DNA from: Pseudomonas sp. FP2309
Lineage (GTDB): Bacteria; Pseudomonadota; Gammaproteobacteria; Pseudomonadales; Pseudomonadaceae
DNA length: 64,000 bases
Assembly (NCBI RefSeq): GCF_030687575.1
Contig: NZ_CP117439.1
Span: forward strand, 3,773,501-3,837,500
Direction of reading: 5' to 3'
This document shows, one piece after another, positions 51,537-60,813 of this stretch. Position numbers and translations under genes: made by a program. Every line of letters starts with the position of its first letter. Position 1 is the first letter of the stretch. The notes beneath the pieces are model-generated. The model was not told where the DNA came from. It saw nothing but the letters and a program-made list of their open reading frames with translations, and ran no database searches.

Positions 51537-54136
51537 GAGGATGTGTTCTCCGTATCGATAGGCGTCCCGGTCAATACGGCCGGGTCGGGTGAAGGTTGAT
51601 CGGCGGCCAATAGCTGGCAGCCCAGGTTCAGCGCATCGGTCAGGCCATCGGCGGGCAAAATGGTCGGCAGCGTGAGGGTGCAACGCTCGGCACCTCCCCA
51701 ACTGACGATCATCCGTTCGCCAGCCTGAATCCCGCTCAGGTAGACATGACCGTCGTCATTCACAATGCCGGTGTCCTGCTGCTTGAGGTTTTTCACCGTG
51801 GCGCCGAAGGGCGGTGCGCTGCTGTCCGGCAGGCGCAGCACCGCCATGGCTTTGTCACCGGAAATCACTTGCAGCGAGCGATAACCGATGGCGCCCTCGG
51901 TGAGCGTCAGTTGTGTCACGGATTGGGTGGCTTCGACATTGCCGGGCAAACGCTCCAGATCGACACTGGCGGAGGTGCGCTGATAGCTGCCGATGTCGGC
52001 AATCACCGCCTTGCCAAACGCATTACTGCGGGTCGGCGAGCCGTAACCGCGCACCGGCACATCGGGCACACCCGCGGTGTCGATCATCAACCGGGTACCG
52101 CCGGTGCTTTGAGTACGATGCAGGGCCGCACCGTAAGGGGTGAGCGTGGCACCGCCACGTGCGGACACGCCGAGGCTGCTGTAAGCGCCCTTTTGCGTAC
52201 TGGCACTCAGATCAATGTCGGCCCCGTCCCCCATGTGGCTCAAATAACCACTGGCCGACTGGTTGCTCGCACCGATCTGGTAACTGTTGCGCTCATCCAG
52301 GCGATCGCTGTAGCGCGTGGCCAATGAGTTTTTACCCGCAGCGCTGTTGGCATCCATCGACAGGGTGCCGGTGCGCCCCAGCGGCAGGCTGACCATAAGC
52401 GACAGGCCGTTGTCCTTATAGTTGTAGTCCTCGCTGCGGTACATGTTCAGGGACAGGCTCATGTTTTTCACCGTGCCCACATTGAAGTAGCGCGACACCG
52501 ACAGATTCCAGCGCTGGGTGTCCGAGCGATTCCAATACGTCTGCTTGTTGTAACTGGCATAGACGGTGGTGCCCAGGTCGCGAAACTGCTTGTTCAGTGT
52601 CACGGTATAAAGGGCTTTGCTGGCGCCAAGCGGCTTCCAGTTGTCGCGTTCCACACCGTACTCATCACGGCTGCCGCGTTCGCCGTTGAGCCCGTAATAA
52701 CGAGCGTCCAGGTATTCACTCATGCTCAGGAAGTTTTCCTGGGAGAACCGGTAACCGGCAAACGTCACCTGACTGTCGTAGTCTTCAAAGTTCTTCGAGT
52801 ATTGAAGGCGCAACGACTTGCCCGAGAGGCTTTCATTCCAGACGCTGGCCCGCGATTGCGTCACGTCCAGCGAGACGGCGCCGAACGCCAGCAGGTCGCG
52901 CCCTGCCCCCACTGACAGTGCCCGGTAGTTGTTATCGGTGATGCCGCCGCCGAACAAGGACCAACCGTTACTGATCCCCCAGGAGAACTCGCCGGAAGCA
53001 AACGTATCGCCGTCAGCACCGTGTTGAAGTCGACTCGGTCGCCCACTCGCCAACTTGTAACGAACCTGGCCGGGACGTGTCAGGTAGGGAACGCCCGCCG
53101 TATCGATCTGGAAGGTGTGGACCGACCCGTCCTGCTCTTCGACCCGCACATCCAGGGTGCCCGTCACCGCGTCATTGAGGTCCTGGATACGAAAAGGCCC
53201 CGCCGCAACCAGGGTTTCATACAGCACACGGCCCTGCTGGCTGACGATCACCTTGGCATTGGTTTTCGCCACCCCGACCACTTCCGGCGCGTAACCTCGC
53301 AGGTTGGGGGGCAACTGGCTTTCATCTGAGTTGAGCGCGGCACCGGTAAAACGGAAGCTGTCGAACAGGTCCGAATACAGGTAGTTCTCACCCAGCATCA
53401 AACGGGCGCTCAGCCCTGGCAGCGCGCGATAGGCGTAATAACGGCTCCACTCCAGCTTCTGGGGCCCGGCCGCCGACTCGCGACCGTTTTCGACACGCCC
53501 CTGCCAATCCGCCCGCAGGCGCCAGGCCCCGGCATTGGCCCCCACCGTGCCGTTGCCACTCAGGTTTTTGCGCTGGCCGTCATTGCGCTGGAAGATCGAC
53601 TGCGCCGTCAGGTTGTAGTCAACCAGCAAGCCCGGTACGCCATCATCCCAGCGTGACGGCGGATCCCAGTTGATCGCGTTGTAGCGAAGGTAAGCCTGGG
53701 GCAGGCTGATGCTCAGCGTGGACGTGGCCAGGTCTGCACTCACCTGCGCGCCCGGCAAGCCTTGAACATCAAGGCATTCCCCATCTCGCCACGCTGCAAG
53801 GCCAGCGGCGTGTGCGGCCTTGAGGCCCAGTTGCTCCACCAGGGTGGGCGAGACACACGCCTGACTGCCCTTTGGATCATCGTCGGGGGGATAGAACGTC
53901 ACTGATTGTTCGGAAACAGGCTGGGCGTTGACCTGCACAACCATTGAGTAAGTGCCCGGCAGAATAAACCCGCTGCGCGCAAACCGGGACAAGTCAATAT
54001 TGCGGCGATCACTCAGGTCAAGCACGTCAGTATTGAACTCGATATCCCCTGCACCCAATGCCGTTCCGGCCAACGACATCAACCCTCCCAACAGACTTGG
54101 GCGAAACGTCTGTCTGACTTTCGATGTATTCAACAT
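51533..54136 (-). CDS. outer-membrane fimbrial usher
   Basis: 867 residues: signal region, N-terminal chaperone-binding domain (EFNTDVLDLSDRRNIDLSRF, SGFILPGTYSMVVQVN), 24-strand barrel with plug, and C-terminal domains with a Cys pair (RCTLTLPT...LGCQLL). It assembles the fibre and exports it. It lies between the second pilin gene and the chaperone, as in pap operons. Confidence 0.94.
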   Translation of the reverse strand: MLNTSKVRQTFRPSLLGGLMSLAGTALGAGDIEFNTDVLDLSDRRNIDLSRFARSGFILPGTYSMVVQVNAQPVSEQSVTFYPPDDDPKGSQACVSPTLVEQLGLKAAHAAGLAAWRDGECLDVQGLPGAQVSADLATSTLSISLPQAYLRYNAINWDPPSRWDDGVPGLLVDYNLTAQSIFQRNDGQRKNLSGNGTVGANAGAWRLRADWQGRVENGRESAAGPQKLEWSRYYAYRALPGLSARLMLGENYLYSDLFDSFRFTGAALNSDESQLPPNLRGYAPEVVGVAKTNAKVIVSQQGRVLYETLVAAGPFRIQDLNDAVTGTLDVRVEEQDGSVHTFQIDTAGVPYLTRPGQVRYKLASGRPSRLQHGADGDTFASGEFSWGISNGWSLFGGGITDNNYRALSVGAGRDLLAFGAVSLDVTQSRASVWNESLSGKSLRLQYSKNFEDYDSQVTFAGYRFSQENFLSMSEYLDARYYGLNGERGSRDEYGVERDNWKPLGASKALYTVTLNKQFRDLGTTVYASYNKQTYWNRSDTQRWNLSVSRYFNVGTVKNMSLSLNMYRSEDYNYKDNGLSLMVSLPLGRTGTLSMDANSAAGKNSLATRYSDRLDERNSYQIGASNQSASGYLSHMGDGADIDLSASTQKGAYSSLGVSARGGATLTPYGAALHRTQSTGGTRLMIDTAGVPDVPVRGYGSPTRSNAFGKAVIADIGSYQRTSASVDLERLPGNVEATQSVTQLTLTEGAIGYRSLQVISGDKAMAVLRLPDSSAPPFGATVKNLKQQDTGIVNDDGHVYLSGIQAGERMIVSWGGAERCTLTLPTILPADGLTDALNLGCQLLAADQPSPDPAVLTGTPIDTENTSS

Positions 54137-54155
54137 GCAAGCAATCCATCACTGT

Positions 54156-54716
54156 TCAAAAGTATTCCAACCTGAACCGCACGGCGGCACTGTGGGGCCC
54201 GACGACCAGTGGCAATCCGTTGCCGACCAAATTGAGCGTGTAGTGAAGGGTCATATCGCCTTCACTCAATGGCCTGGGTGCCATCCGTTCACCCGGCACG
54301 CTTTCCTGACCGGCGGAATCGACGATATGCAGGGCAACGCCCTGTGAGCCGCCGAAGACCGCGAATGAGCGCCCGCTCCGATCGGTCGGGCCGTCAAACG
54401 TCACTTGCATGTGCTGCCAATCCGGCAACGTCTCGCCTGGACGCGAAGGGTCGGGACGCGTCAACGTGCAATTGACCAGGCGCAACTGGAAGGGATGTGT
54501 TTCACCCTGCGCGTTTCGCAGCAGCCGCCCCACCGGCTCAGCAGGCATCTCGACGGTTTGATCGAGGCTGCTCAGCTCCAGCCCACAGGCTGAATCAACC
54601 ACCTCGCCACCTAACGTGACGGCCCCCTCGCCCTGGGAAGACGACTGCGCGAAAACGCAAGGGCCAATGAGCGCCGTCAATGAGAAGGCGATCGGGATAT
54701 GTATGGATATGTTCAC
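54156..54716 (-). CDS. fimbrial subunit, PapH-like terminator candidate
   Basis: 186 residues from GTG 54716, which has GGGAGG 5 nt upstream; the longer frame has no site. Cys pair DSACGLELSSLDQTVEM and LRLVNCTLTRPD; C-terminal AVRFRLEYF. Its place between major pilin and usher equals papH, whose product ends and anchors the fibre. Confidence 0.85.
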   Translation of the reverse strand: MNISIHIPIAFSLTALIGPCVFAQSSSQGEGAVTLGGEVVDSACGLELSSLDQTVEMPAEPVGRLLRNAQGETHPFQLRLVNCTLTRPDPSRPGETLPDWQHMQVTFDGPTDRSGRSFAVFGGSQGVALHIVDSAGQESVPGERMAPRPLSEGDMTLHYTLNLVGNGLPLVVGPHSAAVRFRLEYF

Positions 54717-54767
54717 GTGGACCTCCCGCCAGCGTGCCCCCGCCACAGACAGTGGCGGGGGCAGAAC

Positions 54768-55289
54768 TTACTGATAGGCCAGAGTGAAATTGGCGACTGC
54801 GCTGAAGTCCCCGGGAACGATGTCCCCCGTGGCGACGCCTTGCACATAGGCACCGAATTCCAGGGTGTTATCGCCGGCACTGATTGGCTGCGGGGCGGTT
54901 GGCACGCCTAACTGCACAGGGCTGCCGCCGTGAGTCATCATGATGCCGACGCCGCCGGCGCCGCCCACGGTACCGATAGCACCCGGCACTGTGTTTGAAG
55001 GTGCCCCGGTGAAGGTGGTGGTCACGGTGTTATCGGTGAGCCCGGCCAGATCGCAGCCTTGCAGTTCGATCAGCACAGGTCGGGCCTCGGACTTGCCACC
55101 GGCTTGCAATTGATGTTTGGCAATGGCGCCCAGGTTAACGGTTTGATCAACGGACTCAGGCTTGATAGAGCACGCGCCCGAATGAACCGAGCCCAAAAAC
55201 GTCACCGTTCCCTGCGACGCCTGCGCAACAGACAACGAACCAGCCAACACACAGGCAGACAACAGCGCAACGTTAAATATCGTTTTCAT
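54768..55289 (-). CDS. major fimbrial subunit (PapA-like)
   Basis: 173 residues: signal peptide ending VAQA; SGACSIKPESVDQTVNLGAI and ELQGCDLAGL give the pilin disulfide; glycine-rich centre (GTVGGAGGVGIMM); C-terminal VANFTLAYQ. First gene of the nine-gene operon, as expected for the abundant shaft subunit. Confidence 0.9.
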   Translation of the reverse strand: MKTIFNVALLSACVLAGSLSVAQASQGTVTFLGSVHSGACSIKPESVDQTVNLGAIAKHQLQAGGKSEARPVLIELQGCDLAGLTDNTVTTTFTGAPSNTVPGAIGTVGGAGGVGIMMTHGGSPVQLGVPTAPQPISAGDNTLEFGAYVQGVATGDIVPGDFSAVANFTLAYQ

Positions 55290-55703
55290 TCACAGTTTCC
55301 CACTTAACAAGTGTCATTAAAAAGCGCCGCCACAGACGGGCAAAGCGCTAACTAACCAGCGGTTTTAAACAATGCGTTTGCTCGGCCAGCCGTGTTCGCC
55401 TTTGCAACTTTTTCACTGCGAAATCAGGCCGCCGATCAACGGCATGCAAGTTCCCACTCCACACTTGAATAAACAACCCAGCGACGTCAGATGGTCGCGT
55501 AGGCAAACTGCATCACGATGCATAGGAAACTTATTGCTTCCTACAAAAATATTAAGAACGTCTGAAGGACGCGGACTACATATGTTTAATTAAAACTGAT
55601 GTTCAACGGAAAAACTCCACAAGAAAAAAACGACGCTTTTAAACATTTCAGCCTTGTTAAATTCCAAGCCGTTAATAACTGACTGATAAATGGAAGATAT
55701 AGA
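55290..55703. other. regulatory region of the fimbrial operon
   Basis: About 410 bp without a gene; the half nearer the thiolase (55540-55700) is AT-rich. It must contain the fimbrial promoter. No invertible-element repeats or adjacent regulator gene (PapB/PapI, FimB) were seen. Confidence 0.4.
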
Positions 55704-55727
55704 AAAGGGGGAGCAAGCTCCCCCTTT
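55704..55727. terminator. terminator after the thiolase
   Basis: Stem AAAGGGGGAGC / GCTCCCCCTTT with an AA loop; ends the minus-strand thiolase transcript. Confidence 0.8.
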
Positions 55728-55759
55728 ATAGTTGTCGGGTGCCACAGCGCCTGAGTGCG

Positions 55760-56944
55760 CTAGCGCACCGCCTCGAACAACCCCGTCGCGCCCATGCCAC
55801 CGCCCACACACATGGTGACGATGCCGTAACGCAGGTTGCGCCGCTGCAACTCCCGCACCAGATGCCCGACTTGCCGCGAGCCGGTCATGCCAAACGGATG
55901 GCCGATGGAGATGGAACCACCGTTGACGTTGTACTTGGCATTATCGATGTCCAGGCGATTGCGGGCGTAGAGGCACTGGGACGCGAACGCTTCATTGAGC
56001 TCCCACAGGTCGATATCCGCCACCTGCAAGCCGCGCGCCTTGAGCAACTTGGGCACCGAGAACACCGGGCCGATGCCCATCTCATCCGGCTCGCAACCGG
56101 CCACCGCGAAACCGCGGAAGAAAGCCTTGGGCTTGAGTCCCAGCGCCAGGGCTTTTTCCAGGCTCATGACCAGGGTCATCGACGCGCCATCGGACAACTG
56201 CGAAGAGTTGCCCGCCGTCACCGAGCCATCTTCGGCGAACACCGGTTTCAGGCCCTGCAGACTGGCAAGGGTGGTGTCGGGACGATTGCAGTCGTCACGA
56301 TCGACCACGCCGTCGAGGATCTGCACCGCGCCGGTGGCCTTGTCCTCGACCTTGTACTTGACCGCCATGGGCACGATTTCATCATCGAACAAGCCGTCGG
56401 CCTGAGCCTGGGCGGTGCGCTGCTGGCTTTGCAGGGCGTAAAGGTCTTGTTCCTCGCGGCTGACGTTATAGCGGCGCGCGACGATTTCGGCGGTCTGGCC
56501 CATGGGGAAGTAAATGCCTGGCACCTGCTCTTTGAGCAACGGGTTGATCAGGTTGTCGGTGTTGACGCTTTTCATGGTCAGGCTGATGGACTCGACACCC
56601 CCGGCGACGATGATGTCGCTGCACCCCGACGCGATCTGGTTCGCCGCGATGGCGATTGCCTGCAGCCCCGAGGAACAGAAGCGGTTGAGGGTCATCCCTG
56701 CCGTGCCGGTACCCAGTTGCGACAGCACCGCTACGTTGCGCCCGATGTTATAGCCCTGGGCACCTTCGTTCGAGCCGGCGCCGACAATGCAGTCTTCCAC
56801 CGCGGCCGGGTCGATGCCATTGCGCGTCAGCAGCGCATTGACGCAATGGGCCGCCATGTCATCCGGACGGGTCTGGTTGAACTTGCCACGAAAGGACTTG
56901 GCCAGGCCGGTTCGCACGCTGTCGACGATCACTACTTCACGCAT
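55760..56944 (-). CDS. acetyl-CoA C-acyltransferase (thiolase)
   Basis: 394 residues, complete thiolase. Acyl-accepting Cys90 is in NRFCSSGLQAI; NEAFA, GGSISIGHPFGMTG (His) and the second catalytic Cys in TMCVGGGMGATG follow. It catalyses thiolytic cleavage or condensation of 3-oxoacyl-CoA. No beta-oxidation partner gene is adjacent, so FadA-like and acetoacetyl-CoA roles cannot be separated. Confidence 0.92.
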   Translation of the reverse strand: MREVVIVDSVRTGLAKSFRGKFNQTRPDDMAAHCVNALLTRNGIDPAAVEDCIVGAGSNEGAQGYNIGRNVAVLSQLGTGTAGMTLNRFCSSGLQAIAIAANQIASGCSDIIVAGGVESISLTMKSVNTDNLINPLLKEQVPGIYFPMGQTAEIVARRYNVSREEQDLYALQSQQRTAQAQADGLFDDEIVPMAVKYKVEDKATGAVQILDGVVDRDDCNRPDTTLASLQGLKPVFAEDGSVTAGNSSQLSDGASMTLVMSLEKALALGLKPKAFFRGFAVAGCEPDEMGIGPVFSVPKLLKARGLQVADIDLWELNEAFASQCLYARNRLDIDNAKYNVNGGSISIGHPFGMTGSRQVGHLVRELQRRNLRYGIVTMCVGGGMGATGLFEAVR

Positions 56945-57085
56945 GGGCTACCTCGATCTTGTGGTTTTTGGGAGATGGATCGAGGATAGATCCGCACCCC
57001 GGCAACCGCGACGATCATTCATCACGTAGATGCAAAAGCATGGCGAGAGGGGCGAATCGCAGTGGTGGGGATGAGCGGGCGTATT

Positions 57086-57105
57086 GTGGTGAGCGAGCTC
57101 ACCAC
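57086..57105. repeat. palindrome between thiolase and polyphosphate kinase genes
   Basis: GTGGTGAGC-GA-GCTCACCAC, a perfect 9-bp inverted repeat within GC-rich, REP-like DNA 25 bp after the phosphotransferase stop on the minus strand. It may act as a terminator. Confidence 0.5.
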
Positions 57106-57130
57106 AGGGGGCTTCGCATCGGCCGTGGGG

Positions 57131-58645
57131 TTACTTCTTTTTCTTCTTGTCGTGTTTGTCGGACTGCTCGAACGCTTCTTCCAGCGCCAGGTTGATGGTG
57201 CGCAGTACCTTGACCCGCGCCCAGCGCTTGTCATTGGCTTCCACCAGGGTCCAGGGCGAGATTTCGGTGCTGGTGCGGTCGACCATATCGCCCACGGCGG
57301 CACGGTAATCGTCCCATTTATCGCGGTTTCGCCAGTCGTCCTCGGTGATCTTGAAACGCTTGAAGGGGATTTCTTCACGGGCCTGGAAGCGTTCCAGTTG
57401 GGTCTGCTTATCGATCGCCAGCCAGAACTTGACCACGATCACCCCAGCATCGCGCAGTTGTTCTTCAAAGTCGTTGATCTCGCCATAGGCGCGCATCCAG
57501 TCCGCCGGGGCGCAGAAGCCTTCGATACGCTCCACCAGCACGCGGCCATACCAGGAGCGGTCGAACACGGTGAACATGCCGCGCGCCGGGATTTTCTGCC
57601 AGAACCGCCACAGGTAGGGCTGCGCGCGTTCGTCCTCACTCGGCGCGGCAATCGGCACGATATGGTATTGACGCGGGTCCAGGGCCGCCGCCACCCGGCG
57701 AATCGCGCCGCCCTTGCCGGCCGCATCGTTGCCTTCGAACACGGTGATCAACGCGTGTTTGCGCATACGTTTGTCGCGCATCAGACCGGACAGACGCGCC
57801 TGTTCGGTAATCAACTGTTCTTCGTAATCGTCCTTTTCCAGGCGCTGGGTCAAGTCGAGGCTGTCCAGCAGGCTCTTCTTGTCCACCGCTGCTATCAGCG
57901 GCGCCGGGTTCATGCCGCTGGCTTTGCGCTTGGGCAATTTGAGCGCATTCTGCATGCCTTCGAGCAGCAACTTGCCCACCGTGAGGCTGCGGTAGTTGCT
58001 GTCCACGCCTTCAATCACATGCCACGGCGCATAGTCGCGACTGGTGCGGCGCAGGATACGTTCACCAAAGTGCACGAACTTGTCGTAGGTCTTCGACTGT
58101 TGCCAGTCCAGCGGGCTGATGCGCCAGCTGTGCAGCGGATCGTCGGCCAGAGCCTTGAGGCGTGCCTTCATCTGCTTTTTGGAGAGGTGAAACCAGAACT
58201 TGAAGATCAGCGCGCCTTCGTCGCAGAACATTTTTTCCAGACGCTCGGCACCGGCAATCGCCTGGTCGAGCCGCGCATCCTTGATGTGCCCGTGTACACG
58301 GCCTTGCAGCATCTGGCTGTACCAGTTGCCAAAAAACACACCCATGCGGCCTTTGGCGGGTAGCTGGCGCCAGTAACGCCAGGCCGGTGGCCGCGCCAGT
58401 TCTTCGTCGGTCTGCTGGTCGAAGGTGCGCACTTCTATCAGGCGCGGGTCCATCCATTCGTTCAGCAACTTGACCGTTTCGCCCTTGCCGGCGCCTTCGA
58501 CGCCATTGATCAGGATGATCACCGGAAAGCGCTTTTGCTGTTGCAGCTCATACTGCACCTCCAGCAGGGCCTCGCGCAGCGCGGGCACTTCGGCGTCGTA
58601 GGTGTCTTTGTCGATGGCGTGACCGATTTCGGCGGATTCGAACAT
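57131..58645 (-). CDS. pap: polyphosphate:AMP phosphotransferase (two PPK2 domains)
   Basis: 504 residues formed by two tandem PPK2 domains. Walker A copies are GVEGAGKGET (N-terminal) and EGNDAAGKGGAIRR (C-terminal); lid/Walker B parts include FGNWYSQML and FDRSWYGRVLVERIEGF. Fused PPK2 (class II) enzymes phosphorylate AMP to ADP with polyphosphate. The tail is a Lys-rich run. The longer open frame starts in the promoter; ATG 58645 has GGAGC upstream. Divergent from mnmC. Confidence 0.93.
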   Translation of the reverse strand: MFESAEIGHAIDKDTYDAEVPALREALLEVQYELQQQKRFPVIILINGVEGAGKGETVKLLNEWMDPRLIEVRTFDQQTDEELARPPAWRYWRQLPAKGRMGVFFGNWYSQMLQGRVHGHIKDARLDQAIAGAERLEKMFCDEGALIFKFWFHLSKKQMKARLKALADDPLHSWRISPLDWQQSKTYDKFVHFGERILRRTSRDYAPWHVIEGVDSNYRSLTVGKLLLEGMQNALKLPKRKASGMNPAPLIAAVDKKSLLDSLDLTQRLEKDDYEEQLITEQARLSGLMRDKRMRKHALITVFEGNDAAGKGGAIRRVAAALDPRQYHIVPIAAPSEDERAQPYLWRFWQKIPARGMFTVFDRSWYGRVLVERIEGFCAPADWMRAYGEINDFEEQLRDAGVIVVKFWLAIDKQTQLERFQAREEIPFKRFKITEDDWRNRDKWDDYRAAVGDMVDRTSTEISPWTLVEANDKRWARVKVLRTINLALEEAFEQSDKHDKKKKK

Positions 58646-58801
58646 GGGCAGCTCCGTTTCAAGATGGCTCAAGACTAGCGGATTGGGCAGCACCACGCGG
58701 GAGGAAATTCCACACACGCTTGCCATGGGTCAATTGATTGCCTGTTGATCAGCTAGAATGGCCGCCTTGCCTTTGCCTGCTTTATTTTCGATGAGCCGCC
58801 C

Positions 58802-60793
58802 ATGAACCCCGTATCCCACGCCCAGCTCGACTGGGATGAACAAGGTCGCCCGCACTCGCGGGTATTCGACGACGTGTACTTCTCCGACAAGTCCGGCCTT
58901 GAAGAAACCCGCTATGTGTTCCTGGAACAGAACCGCTTGCAGGCGCGCTTTGCCGCCCTGCCGGCCGATGGGCGCCTGGTGATCGGCGAGACCGGTTTCG
59001 GCACCGGGCTGAACTTCCTCTGCGCCTGGCAGTTGTTCGAGCAGCACGCCGTGACCGGGGCACGCCTGCATTTTGTCAGCGTGGAAAAATACCCCCTGAG
59101 CCACGCCGACCTGCAACGGGCATTGGCTCTGTGGCCTGAGCTGCAGCCCTTCGCCGCCCAATTACTGGCCCAGTACGTCGCCATCCATCAGGGCTTCCAA
59201 CGCCTGATTCTGGACGGCGGCCGTGTCACCCTGACCCTGCTGATCGGCGACGCCATGGAACAGTTGCCACAACTGGACGCACAGATCGACGCGTGGTTTC
59301 TCGACGGCTTCGCCCCGGCGAAAAACCCCGACATGTGGACCGCCGAGCTGTTCGCCGAACTGGCGCGGCTGACCGCACCCGGTGCAACCATCAGCACGTT
59401 CACCAGCACCGGCTGGGTACGCCGCCTGATCAATGCCGCCGGGTTCAAGATGAAGCGCACCCCCGGCATCGGCCATAAGTGGGAGATTCTGCGCGGTGAA
59501 TTCGTCGGCTGGCCCGAAGCGACAGCCTTGCCTCCCGCCACCGCTCCATGGTTCGCACGGCCTGCGCCACCTGCCGGCGAACGCCGCGCCCTGGTGATCG
59601 GCGGCGGCATGGCCGGTTGCACCACCGCCGCCAGCCTGGCGGCCCGGGGCTGGCAGGTGAACGTGCTCGAGCGCCACGATGGACTGGCCCAGGAAGCTTC
59701 CGGCAACCCCCAGGGCGTGCTCTATCTCAAACTCTCCGCCCACGGCACCGCGCTGTCGCAATTGATCGTCAGCGGTTTCGGCCACACCCGCCGGTTGCTG
59801 GAACAGCTGCAACGCGGGGTGGACTGGGATGACTGCGGTGTGCTGCAGCTGGCGTTCAACACCAAAGAAGCCGAGCGTCAGGCCCAGTTGGCCGCCGCGT
59901 TCCCGAGCGACTTGCTGCACCCGGTGGACGCCACGCAAGCCGCAGCCCTGGCGGGTGTGCCGCTGGAGCACGGCGGGCTGTTTTATCCTGAAGGCGGTTG
60001 GGTGCATCCCCCCGCTTTGTGCCAATGGCAGGCGCGCCATCCAGCGATCACGGTGCAGGTGCATCACGATGCCCTTACCCTGCAACGGGTCGATGGCCAA
60101 TGGCAGGCCCATGATGGCGAGCGCCTGCTGGCCAGCGCGCCGGTGGTGGTGCTGGCCGGCGCCGCCGAGATCAAGCGCTTCCCTTTCAGTGCCGAGTTGC
60201 CACTCAAGCGTATTCGCGGGCAAATCACGCGTTTGCCCGCCACCGCCGAGAGCCGGCGCTTGAGTACCGTGGTCTGCGCACAAGGCTATGTCGCCCCCGC
60301 GCGCCTGGGCGAACACACCCTCGGCGCCAGCTTCGATTTCAATAGCGATGACCTGACGCCGACCCATGCCGAGCATGTGGGCAACCTGGCGTTGCTGCAG
60401 GAAATCTCCGCCGATCTACTGCACGCATTGCACGTCGACAGCCTGCCGATCGAGGCCCTGGAGGGCCGCGCTGCGTTTCGTTGCACCAGCCCCGATTACC
60501 TGCCGATTGTCGGGCCATTGGCCGACGCAGCGGCGTTTACCGAGGCATATGACGTACTCGCCAGGGATGCCCGGCAAGTTCCCGACACGCCCTGCCCCTG
60601 GCTGGAGGGCGTGTACATCAATAGCGGCCACGGCTCACGCGGCCTGATCACCGCGCCGCTGGCCGCCGAGCTGCTGGTGGCGTGGCTGGAGAACGAACCG
60701 CTGCCGCTGCCCGCCGCCGTGGCCCATGCCTGCCATCCGAACCGCTTTGCGCTGCGCGAACTGATCCGCGGCAAACGCCGGCCGGCGCCGTGA
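58802..60793 (+). CDS. mnmC: bifunctional tRNA mnm5s2U34 enzyme MnmC
   Basis: 663 residues. N-terminal SAM methyltransferase (about 1-240; GETGFGTGLNFLCAWQLF, WFLDGFAPAKNPDMW) and C-terminal FAD oxidase (RALVIGGGMAGCTTAASLAA, EASGNPQGVLY, and GHGSRGLITAP near the end). It removes the carboxymethyl group from cmnm5U34 and methylates the product in tRNAs modified by MnmEG. Full length, stands alone. A 7-bp repeat (GTGAGCC, three copies) follows directly on its stop codon. Confidence 0.96.
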   Translation: MNPVSHAQLDWDEQGRPHSRVFDDVYFSDKSGLEETRYVFLEQNRLQARFAALPADGRLVIGETGFGTGLNFLCAWQLFEQHAVTGARLHFVSVEKYPLSHADLQRALALWPELQPFAAQLLAQYVAIHQGFQRLILDGGRVTLTLLIGDAMEQLPQLDAQIDAWFLDGFAPAKNPDMWTAELFAELARLTAPGATISTFTSTGWVRRLINAAGFKMKRTPGIGHKWEILRGEFVGWPEATALPPATAPWFARPAPPAGERRALVIGGGMAGCTTAASLAARGWQVNVLERHDGLAQEASGNPQGVLYLKLSAHGTALSQLIVSGFGHTRRLLEQLQRGVDWDDCGVLQLAFNTKEAERQAQLAAAFPSDLLHPVDATQAAALAGVPLEHGGLFYPEGGWVHPPALCQWQARHPAITVQVHHDALTLQRVDGQWQAHDGERLLASAPVVVLAGAAEIKRFPFSAELPLKRIRGQITRLPATAESRRLSTVVCAQGYVAPARLGEHTLGASFDFNSDDLTPTHAEHVGNLALLQEISADLLHALHVDSLPIEALEGRAAFRCTSPDYLPIVGPLADAAAFTEAYDVLARDARQVPDTPCPWLEGVYINSGHGSRGLITAPLAAELLVAWLENEPLPLPAAVAHACHPNRFALRELIRGKRRPAP

Positions 60794-60812
60794 GCCGTGA
60801 GCCGTGAGCCGT
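60788..60812. repeat. short tandem repeat at the mnmC stop
   Basis: Three copies of GTGAGCC and a partial fourth overlap the mnmC stop codon (first TGA) and lie immediately before the end of the convergent gene. Slippage here would not alter mnmC because the stop is in the first unit. Confidence 0.6.
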
Positions 60813-60813
60813 G

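Noticed and set aside
55290..55703. Phase-variable invertible promoter for the fimbriae
   Set aside because: No pair of inverted repeats or adjacent recombinase gene was seen in the region.
57062..58363. 433-codon plus-strand frame opposite the polyphosphate phosphotransferase
   Set aside because: Shadow frame; the minus strand encodes both PPK2 domains without a break.
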